5,280 bases of DNA, taken from contig CALCBC010000122.1 of the NCBI GenBank assembly GCA_937898525.1, forward strand, positions 1 through 5,280, in the 5' to 3' direction. The first letter of the stretch is position 1. Every line of letters begins with the position of its first letter. The notes beneath the pieces were generated by a model. The model was not told the DNA's origin. It made no database searches and was given only the letters and a program-made list of their open reading frames with translations. This document shows, piece by piece, positions 1 to 5,280 of the stretch. The translations under genes and the position numbers were made by a program. This DNA comes from an uncultured Sphingomonadales bacterium. Its GTDB lineage: Bacteria > Pseudomonadota > Alphaproteobacteria > Sphingomonadales > Sphingomonadaceae.

Positions 1-285
1 GTCGGTGTAGCTCTCATCGTAGCTGAAGGTGAATCCGTCGTCGGTGAACGTGACCGGCGCGCGGTGGATGTAATTGCACCACCCTTCGCAGACCACGAGT
101 TCGACCCGCGCATCGGCGCCGCTGCCGATAAGTTCCAGCTCAATCCCGCCGAGGTCACCGGTCTCCTCGCTTGAGGCGACGTCGCCGTAGATGCCCGGCG
201 CGACCGGCGCGACCGGCCCGCCTTCGGCGGATGAGCAGCCGCAGGCCAGCGCCAGCAACAGCGCCACGATCGCCCGCCGAATCAG
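1..285 (-). CDS. Probable lipoprotein, hypothetical (partial, C-terminus beyond left edge)
   Basis: This is the first 95 codons of a gene that runs off the left edge. I do not recognise the family. Read from CTG at 285, the N-terminus is MIRRAIVALLLALACGC: two arginines, a hydrophobic core, then a lipobox-like ending with Cys15 or Cys17 as the lipidation site. A Ser/Gly/Pro/Ala-rich linker (about 18-31) follows, then a probably beta-rich domain starting GIYGDVAS, with strand-like ELELIG and ARVELVVCEGWCNYI, and a Cys66/Cys70 pair. It is therefore inferred to be exported and membrane-anchored. There is no ATG or TTG start: an in-frame stop lies at 331-333, and the only candidates are CTG (285), ATT (282) and GTG (265-267). 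CTG or ATT sit 5 or 8 nt after a GGAG and keep the arginines; GTG would leave a signal peptide with no positive charge. The start overlaps the alaS stop, suggesting translational coupling. The reading frame and signal peptide are well supported; the start and function are uncertain. Confidence 0.72.
   Translation of the reverse strand, partial: MIRRAIVALLLALACGCSSAEGGPVAPVAPGIYGDVASSEETGDLGGIELELIGSGADARVELVVCEGWCNYIHRAPVTFTDDGFTFSYDESYTD
197..218. repeat. Short 9-bp tandem repeat in the lipoprotein linker
   Basis: The 9-bp unit GGCGCGACC occurs twice in tandem (197-205 and 206-214), followed by a partial GGC. On the coding strand it gives the linker peptide PVAPVAPG just after the predicted lipidated cysteine. 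It looks like a small in-frame duplication in a flexible linker, a place where length variation between strains would be tolerated. Confidence 0.5.
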
Positions 286-2942
286 ACGGTCTCCGAAGCA
301 AGCAGCGCGCGGACCGCGGCCAGCGCCGCCTCAGCCTTGTCGCCGTCCGGCCCGCCGCCTTGCGCCATGTCCGGACGGCCTCCTCCGCCCTGCCCGCCGA
401 CCGCCGCGACCGCCGCACGCACGAGGTCGACCGCGCTGACGCGGCCGGTCAGGTCGTCTGTCACGCCCGCGGCCACCGTGGCGCGGCCGTCGTTGACCGC
501 GACGATCGCCGCGACGCCCGAGCCGAGCCGCTTCTTGGCCTCGTCGAGCAGGCCGCGCAGCGCCTTCGGGTCCATGCCCTGGAGGACCTGTCCGGAGAAC
601 TTCACCCCACCGATTTCCTCATCGGCCGCAGCCGGCGCCCCTCCGCCCCCGCCGAGCGCGAGGGCCCTTTTCGCCTCAGCCAGTTCGCGCTCGAGCCGGC
701 GGCGTTCCTCGACGAGCGCGGCGACGCGGGCCTCGACCTCTTCGGGCCCCGTGCGCAGCGTGCCGGCGACGGCCTTGAGCGCTTCCTCGCGCCCGACCAG
801 CCACTGCCGTGCGGCCTCGCCGGTCAGCGCCTCGATCCGGCGCACGCCCGAGCTGACCGCGCTTTCCGAGACGATTCGGAACAGGCCGATGTCGCCGGTC
901 GCGCGTACGTGCGTGCCGCCGCACAGCTCGACGGAGTAGTGCCGCCCGCCTTCGCCCGGGCGACCCATCGACAGCACCCGCACCTCGTCGCCGTACTTCT
1001 CACCGAACAGCGCGAGCGCGCCCGCGGCGACCGCGTCGTCGGGGCTCATCAGCCTCGTCGTGACCGGCTCGTTGTGACGGATCTCGGCGTTCACCTCGGC
1101 CTCGATGTCGGCGATCTCCTCGGCCGTGAGCGGCTTGGGATGCGAGAAGTCGAAGCGGAAGCGGTCCTCGGCGACGAGCGAGCCCTTCTGCGTCACATGC
1201 TCGCCGAGCCTCCGACGCAGCGCGGCGTGCAGCAGGTGGGTCGCCGAGTGGTTCGCGCGGATGCGGTCGCGCCGTTCGGCGTCGATCTTCAGGTGCACGG
1301 TGTCGCCGACCGCGATGCTGCCGCTCTCGACCTTGCCGTGATGCGCGTGCAGCCGGCCGAGCGGCTTGGTGGTGTCGGTCACCTCGATGCGCAGCCCGGC
1401 GTCGGTGGAAATCGTGCCGGTGTCGCCCATCTGGCCGCCGCTCTCGCCGTAGAACGGCGTCTGGTTGGTCAGCACCGTCACCTCGGTACCGGCCTCGGCG
1501 CGCTCGACTTCCTTGCCGCCGACGACCAGCGCGACGACCTGGCCCTCGCCTTCGGTCGAGGCGTAGCCGGTGAACTCGGTCGCCCCCTCGCGCTCGGCGA
1601 TATCGAACCACAGTTCGCCCTCGGCAGCCGCGCCCGAGCCCTTCCACGCGGCGCGCGCGGCAGCCTTCTGCTGCGCCATCGCCGCGTCGAACCCGGCACG
1701 GTCTACCCCGATACCACGGACGCGCAACGCGTCCTCGGTCAGGTCATAGGGGAAGCCGAAGGTGTCATAGAGTCGGAAAGCGGTCTCGCCGGGCAGAGTG
1801 CCGCCCTCACCCATCCCCGCTGTCGCTTCGTCGAGCAGCCGCAGGCCGTTGGCGAGTGTGCGGCGGAACTGCACCTCCTCGCGCTCGAGCGTCTCCTCGA
1901 TCAGCAGTTGCGCGCGGCCGAGCTCGGGATAGGCCTGGCCCATCTCGGTCACCAGCGCGGGCACCAGCCGGTGCATCAGCGGCTCCTTTGCGCCGAGCAG
2001 GTGCGCATGGCGCATCGCCCGGCGCATGATCCGCCGCAACACGTAGCCGCGGCCCTCGTTGGCGGGCAGCACGCCATCAGCGATCAGGAAGCTGGTCGAG
2101 CGCAGATGGTCGGCGATCACCTGGTGGCTCGCCTGCTGCTCGCCCTCGGCGCGCGTGCCGGTCAGGTCTTCGCTGGCCTCGATCAGGCGGCGGAAGGTGT
2201 CGGTCTCGAATACCGAGTGCACGCCCTGCAGCACCCCGGCGATCCGCTCGAGCCCCATGCCGGTGTCGATGCTCGGCCTCGGCAGGTCGCCGACGATCTG
2301 GTCGTTCTCCTGCACGTACTGCATGAACACGAGGTTCCAGATCTCGACGAAGCGGTCGCCGTCCTCGTCGGGCGAACCCGGGGGGCCGCCGGGGAGGGAT
2401 GGCCCGTGATCCCAGAAGATCTCCGAGCACGGGCCGCACGGGCCGTCCGAGCCCATCGCCCAGAAATTGTCCTTGGTCGGGATCCGAATGATCCGCTCGT
2501 CGGGCAGGCTGCTGATCTTCTTCCACAGGTCCCACGCCTCGTCGTCGGTGTGGTAGACGGTGACTGAAAGCCGGTCCCGGTCGAGCCCGAACTCGCGGGT
2601 GACGAGCGTCCAGGCGAGCTCGATCGCCCGCTCCTTGAAGTAGTCGCCGAAGCTGAAGTTGCCGAGCATCTCGAACAGCGTCAGGTGGCGCGCGGTATAG
2701 CCGACGTTGTCGAGGTCGTTGTGCTTGCCGCCGGCGCGGACGCACTTCTGGCTGCTCGTCGCGCGCGGCGCCGGCGGAGTCTCGAGGCCGGTGAAGACGT
2801 TCTTGAACGGCACCATACCGGCGTTGACGAACATCAGCGTCGGATCGTTGTACGGGACGAGCGGCGCCGAGGGCACGACCGCATGGTCGTTGGCCGCGAA
2901 GAAGTCGAGGAACGTCCGGCGGATGTCGTTGGTCGAGTGCAT
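282..2942 (-). CDS. alaS: Alanine--tRNA ligase (alanyl-tRNA synthetase), complete
   Basis: This cytoplasmic class IIc synthetase charges tRNA-Ala with alanine and hydrolyses mischarged Ser- or Gly-tRNA-Ala. It has 886 residues, against 876 in E. coli. The N-terminal catalytic core (about 1-250) carries the motif 2 region with Arg69 and Lys73 at E. coli-like positions, GPCGPCSE (167-174), the GGPPGSPDEDGDRFVEIWN block (185-203) and motif 3 DTGMGLER (226-233). The tRNA-binding helical domain follows (about 250-450; EGRGYVLRR at 296-304). The editing domain has its full zinc-site set: HSATH (His565, His569) and CGGTH (Cys674, His678). A coiled-coil-like helix (about 732-762) leads to the C-Ala domain with its Gly-rich GGQGGGGRPDMAQGGG (849-864). 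No key residue is missing. The ATG start is secure because an in-frame TAA lies nine nucleotides before it (2952-2954). There is no Shine-Dalgarno. The TGA stop overlaps the next gene, and the methyltransferase gene lies 80 bp upstream. Confidence 0.98.
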   Translation of the reverse strand: MHSTNDIRRTFLDFFAANDHAVVPSAPLVPYNDPTLMFVNAGMVPFKNVFTGLETPPAPRATSSQKCVRAGGKHNDLDNVGYTARHLTLFEMLGNFSFGDYFKERAIELAWTLVTREFGLDRDRLSVTVYHTDDEAWDLWKKISSLPDERIIRIPTKDNFWAMGSDGPCGPCSEIFWDHGPSLPGGPPGSPDEDGDRFVEIWNLVFMQYVQENDQIVGDLPRPSIDTGMGLERIAGVLQGVHSVFETDTFRRLIEASEDLTGTRAEGEQQASHQVIADHLRSTSFLIADGVLPANEGRGYVLRRIMRRAMRHAHLLGAKEPLMHRLVPALVTEMGQAYPELGRAQLLIEETLEREEVQFRRTLANGLRLLDEATAGMGEGGTLPGETAFRLYDTFGFPYDLTEDALRVRGIGVDRAGFDAAMAQQKAAARAAWKGSGAAAEGELWFDIAEREGATEFTGYASTEGEGQVVALVVGGKEVERAEAGTEVTVLTNQTPFYGESGGQMGDTGTISTDAGLRIEVTDTTKPLGRLHAHHGKVESGSIAVGDTVHLKIDAERRDRIRANHSATHLLHAALRRRLGEHVTQKGSLVAEDRFRFDFSHPKPLTAEEIADIEAEVNAEIRHNEPVTTRLMSPDDAVAAGALALFGEKYGDEVRVLSMGRPGEGGRHYSVELCGGTHVRATGDIGLFRIVSESAVSSGVRRIEALTGEAARQWLVGREEALKAVAGTLRTGPEEVEARVAALVEERRRLERELAEAKRALALGGGGGAPAAADEEIGGVKFSGQVLQGMDPKALRGLLDEAKKRLGSGVAAIVAVNDGRATVAAGVTDDLTGRVSAVDLVRAAVAAVGGQGGGGRPDMAQGGGPDGDKAEAALAAVRALLASETV
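291..294 (-). promoter_or_regulatory. Shine-Dalgarno (GGAG) for the lipoprotein gene, inside alaS
   Basis: GGAG on the minus strand lies within the last alaS codons (Ser-Glu, TCG GAG). It is 5 nt before the CTG at 285 and 8 nt before the ATT at 282, but about 23 nt before the GTG at 267. The spacing favours the non-canonical starts over GTG, and ribosomes finishing alaS would be delivered directly to this site. Confidence 0.5.
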
Positions 2943-3022
2943 GGGCGCGAATTAGGGGCAGCGAACGGGCGCGACAAGCGGATTGAGGAGTGTGCTCCGC
3001 CACGGCACGTCAGGGGAGGAGA

Positions 3023-3847
3023 TCATGTCTGGCGCGCGGTGACGATCCAGGTCGCTGCGCGCAGCGCGACGACACCGTGGTACAGGTGGCGCCGGGCAAC
3101 CTCGCGGATGCGGCTGAACAGGGCCTCGCGGTCGTCGGATTCCATCTCCGAGGCGGCGCGGGCGGCGGGGCCGATGCGCGCGAAGTAGCTCACGGCATCC
3201 TCGACCGGGTCGTCGCCGCTGCCGACGATCATGGCGAGCTCGAACGGCTCGAAGGCGATCTCGCGCCAGCCGGCCTGCGTCAACAGGTCCTCGACGTAGG
3301 ATCGGTCGGCGAAGGCGAACGGTCCGGGCGCGCGCGGGTCCGCGGGCGGACCGGCATGGGGCAGCAGCTTGCCGACTTCGGTGAAGAACGGGTTCTCGGC
3401 CGGAGTACGGAAACACGAGAACATCAGGTCCGCGCCGGGCGCCGAGAGTTTGGCGAGGTGTGCGAACGCGGCCACCGGGTCGCCGAAGAACATGACCCCG
3501 TGGCGCGACACGAGCAGGTCGGGCGCGAAGCCTTCCCGCGGCTGCCATTGGGCCGCGTCGGCGACTTCGAATTCGGCGTTCCCGAGGTTCTGACCGCGCT
3601 CGCGGGCCACGCCGACAAGGGGCGGCGAAATATCGATGCCGATCACGCGGCACTGCGGCCGGCCGCGAGCGATGGCCAGCGACAGCTCGCCGGCACCGCA
3701 GCCGATATCGAGCACCGAGCCGAACGTGAATTCGCGGCTGCGCGCGAGCAGCCGCTCGGTCAGCGGGGCGAAGCTGCGGTCGGTGCGGCGCCACTCGGCG
3801 GCCCAGCTCGCGCCGACGCGTCCCTGCCATTCACTCGCATCGGTCAT
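3023..3847 (-). CDS. Class I SAM-dependent methyltransferase, substrate unknown
   Basis: This 274-residue soluble protein has a Rossmann-type methyltransferase fold. Motif I is VLDIGCGAG (45-53), the glycine loop that binds S-adenosylmethionine. The acidic residue after strand 2 is Asp72 in GIDIS, expected to hold the ribose hydroxyls. VADAAQW (95-101; Asp97) fits motif II near the adenine, and PDLLVSRHGVMFFGDP (109-124) fits the strand 4/motif IV region. It resembles the broad UbiE-like/Methyltransf_11-25 group. The C-terminal third (about 165-274) is a mixed helical region probably involved in substrate choice, and I cannot name the substrate. The N-terminal WAAEWRRTDRSF block is familiar from sphingomonad homologues (recognition, not a search). 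The ATG has a strong GAGGAGG (3857-3863) at 9-nt spacing. It sits between recA and alaS, downstream of the recA terminator, so it is probably transcribed separately from recA, perhaps with alaS. Small-molecule, RNA or protein methylation are all possible. Confidence 0.9.
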   Translation of the reverse strand: MTDASEWQGRVGASWAAEWRRTDRSFAPLTERLLARSREFTFGSVLDIGCGAGELSLAIARGRPQCRVIGIDISPPLVGVARERGQNLGNAEFEVADAAQWQPREGFAPDLLVSRHGVMFFGDPVAAFAHLAKLSAPGADLMFSCFRTPAENPFFTEVGKLLPHAGPPADPRAPGPFAFADRSYVEDLLTQAGWREIAFEPFELAMIVGSGDDPVEDAVSYFARIGPAARAASEMESDDREALFSRIREVARRHLYHGVVALRAATWIVTARQT

Positions 3848-3856
3848 CGCCTGCCC

Positions 3857-3863
3857 CCTCCTC
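3857..3863 (-). promoter_or_regulatory. Strong Shine-Dalgarno of the methyltransferase gene
   Basis: GAGGAGG on the minus strand, 9 nt before the ATG at 3847, fixes the methyltransferase start. It contrasts with alaS immediately downstream, which has no such site. Confidence 0.75.
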
Positions 3864-3896
3864 GCGCCTCGGAAGCATAGTCGTGAGCGGTGCCGC

Positions 3897-3945
3897 GGAA
3901 AAGGAAGAAGCCGGCGCGGGCCCCGTAGGGTCGTCCGCGCCGGCT
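3897..3945 (-). terminator. Intrinsic (rho-independent) terminator of recA
   Basis: On the minus strand, an 11-bp perfect GC-rich stem is formed by CCGGCGCGG-type arms at 3935-3945 and 3909-3919. A 15-nt loop (3920-3934) could itself form a small CCC/GGG hairpin. The stem is followed in the direction of recA transcription by a U-rich run (TTCTTCCTTTTCC, ending near 3897). It lies 82 nt past the recA stop. No T-run follows in the plus direction, so it works for recA only. It separates SOS-controlled recA from the genes downstream, although read-through cannot be excluded. Confidence 0.88.
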
Positions 3946-3990
3946 CCGGTTCCGCATTCGCCCGCCCCCCTTTCGAAAGTCAGGGGAATC

Positions 3991-4006
3991 GGCCCGACGA
4001 AGGGCC
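3991..4006 (-). repeat. Small dyad in the recA 3' untranslated region
   Basis: A 5-bp perfect inverted repeat (GGCCC, 6-nt loop, GGGCC) begins 20 nt after the recA stop codon. No T-run follows it, so it is not a terminator by itself. A second palindrome, CTTTCGAAAG (3970-3979), lies further downstream, flanked by runs of C and G that could pair. Together with the terminator these make a structured recA 3' end, possibly protecting the transcript. The function is inference. Confidence 0.4.
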
Positions 4007-4026
4007 TGGCGCGCGCCGCTTGAGGA

Positions 4027-5088
<1,062 letters not shown>

Positions 5089-5095
5089 GACATGG

Positions 5096-5100
5096 CCTCC
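5096..5100 (-). promoter_or_regulatory. Shine-Dalgarno of recA (GGAGG)
   Basis: GGAGG on the minus strand with 7-nt spacing to the ATG at 5088. It decides between this start and the in-frame ATG 81 nt upstream. A further ATG lies 5 nt before the true start but is out of frame. Confidence 0.85.
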
Positions 5101-5140
5101 GTCAGTTGCAAGGGTTGCGTTCGACTCGTCAACGACGGTG

Positions 5141-5169
5141 CATGTATCCCATTTGTTCCAACAGAACAA
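5141..5169 (-). promoter_or_regulatory. Putative recA promoter overlapping the LexA box
   Basis: TTGTTC (5164-5169) is a fair -35 element. TACATG (5141-5146), at 17-bp spacing, is a weak -10; GATACA at 15 bp is an alternative. Transcription would then start near 5134-5135, giving a leader of roughly 45 nt. The -35 is the second half-site of the LexA box, so bound LexA would block the polymerase, as expected for an SOS gene. The -10 assignment is tentative. Confidence 0.45.
5153..5169. repeat. Inverted repeat TTGTTC-N5-GAACAA adjoining the LexA box
   Basis: A perfect 6-bp dyad (arms 5153-5158 and 5164-5169). Its right arm is shared with the promoter-proximal half of the LexA box, and its left arm adds a third GTTC/GAAC half-site in opposite orientation, inside the promoter spacer. 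It may be a second contact for LexA or another regulator, or chance. Confidence 0.45.
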
Positions 5170-5178
5170 GAGGGGAAC
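5164..5178 (-). promoter_or_regulatory. LexA operator (alphaproteobacterial SOS box, GTTC-N7-GTTC)
   Basis: The minus strand reads GTTC-CCCTCTT-GTTC, an exact direct repeat with 7-nt spacing; the plus strand reads GAAC-N7-GAAC. This is the known LexA recognition pattern of Alphaproteobacteria and differs from the gamma-type CTG-N10-CAG palindrome. It lies 75 nt upstream of the recA start and overlaps the likely -35. Its presence predicts DNA-damage induction of recA. Confidence 0.87.
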
Positions 5179-5280
5179 GCGATTTTTCGATCTCGTCTGC
5201 TCTGCGCAGTAGAGTTTTCATGAATTCAGATGGTTGGAGTGAAAACCTCTGCCCGCCCATCCGCGCCGGCATCGGAACGG
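5179..5280. other. Lower-GC region upstream of recA; possible divergent gene start at the edge
   Basis: This stretch is more AT-rich than the rest up to about 5250, then turns GC-rich, as if coding sequence begins or ends at the edge. On the plus strand, ATG at 5220 opens a frame of 20 codons to the edge (MNSDGWSENLCPPIRAGIGT), and ATG 5230 and GTG 5239 open another frame. None has a clear Shine-Dalgarno. On the minus strand a frame is open from the edge to a TGA at 5128-5130, running across the LexA box, which argues against it. A divergent gene is the simplest idea, but too little sequence is present to call one. Confidence 0.25.
5211..5250. repeat. Dyad with nested palindrome near the right edge
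   Basis: GTTTTCA (5214-5220) and TGAAAAC (5240-5246) form a perfect 7-bp inverted repeat over a 19-nt spacer. Allowing one unpaired C at 5247, three more pairs (AGA/TCT) extend the arms to 10 bp. The palindrome TGAATTCA (5221-5228) lies in the spacer. No T-run follows on either strand, so it does not look like an intrinsic terminator. It may be an operator for a gene starting to the right. The function is unknown. Confidence 0.4.

Noticed and set aside
171..2567. Very long plus-strand open frame (about 798 codons) antisense to alaS
   Set aside because: It is the mirror of alaS in high-GC sequence, where stops are rare on the antisense strand. The product is Arg/Ala/His/Asp-rich with no recognisable domain, while the minus-strand frame encodes a full AlaRS with all motifs.
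2976..3022. Terminator between the methyltransferase gene and alaS
   Set aside because: Only a 4-bp GGAG/CTCC hairpin and a GTGC/GCAC pairing are visible, with no T-run. Read-through into alaS remains possible.
3848..3896. Promoter for the methyltransferase gene (TATGCT at 3874-3879)
   Set aside because: The -10-like hexamer matches four of six consensus bases, but no acceptable -35 lies 16-18 bp upstream. A promoter is expected after the recA terminator, but I cannot place it.
5089..5169. Longer RecA start at 5169 (27 extra residues)
   Set aside because: The ATG falls inside the LexA box and promoter, there is no suitable ribosome site for it, and RecA proteins begin near the 5088 start, which has GGAGG at 7 nt.
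5200..5214. CTGCGCAG palindrome as an enterobacterial-type SOS box
   Set aside because: It lacks the CTG-N10-CAG spacing of gamma-type LexA sites, and a proper alphaproteobacterial box is already present nearby. It is probably chance.
5128..5278. Minus-strand frame open from the right edge to a TGA at 5128-5130 (about 49 codons)
   Set aside because: It crosses the LexA box and the recA promoter, and loses its GC-ending codon bias after about a dozen codons. An open stretch of this length is not surprising by chance.

Overview
The window is GC-rich chromosomal DNA, with lower GC only in the recA upstream region. It most likely comes from an alphaproteobacterium, and the protein sequences resemble the Sphingomonadales (Sphingomonas/Erythrobacter-like). 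Three things support this: the wording of the RecA and AlaRS proteins, a LexA operator of the alphaproteobacterial GTTC-N7-GTTC type upstream of recA, and strongly GC-biased codon use. The order assignment is inference from recognition; the class is better supported.

All convincing genes lie on the minus strand, so they read from right to left. At the right end, 5089-5280 is a lower-GC regulatory region. It holds the recA promoter, a LexA box and recA's Shine-Dalgarno, plus an unexplained dyad near the edge. recA (4027-5088) follows and is complete. It ends in a 3' untranslated region with two short dyads and a strong intrinsic terminator (3897-3945). Next comes an intact class I SAM-dependent methyltransferase of unknown substrate (3023-3847), with its own good ribosome binding site. 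After an 80-bp gap comes alaS (282-2942), a complete four-part alanyl-tRNA synthetase. Its stop codon overlaps the start of a short gene, cut by the left edge, that encodes a probable secreted lipoprotein (1-285). That gene has no ATG and appears to use a CTG or ATT start.

recA is predicted to be LexA-controlled and insulated by its terminator. The methyltransferase, alaS and lipoprotein genes could be one downstream transcription unit, with translational coupling at the alaS/lipoprotein junction. The layout recalls the enterobacterial recA-recX-alaS order, with a methyltransferase where recX would be.

I see no mobile element, CRISPR array, tRNA, rRNA or defence-like system. The region is mostly conserved housekeeping DNA. 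The most unusual points are the non-ATG lipoprotein start, the extra half-site at the recA operator, and the alaS leader without a Shine-Dalgarno.
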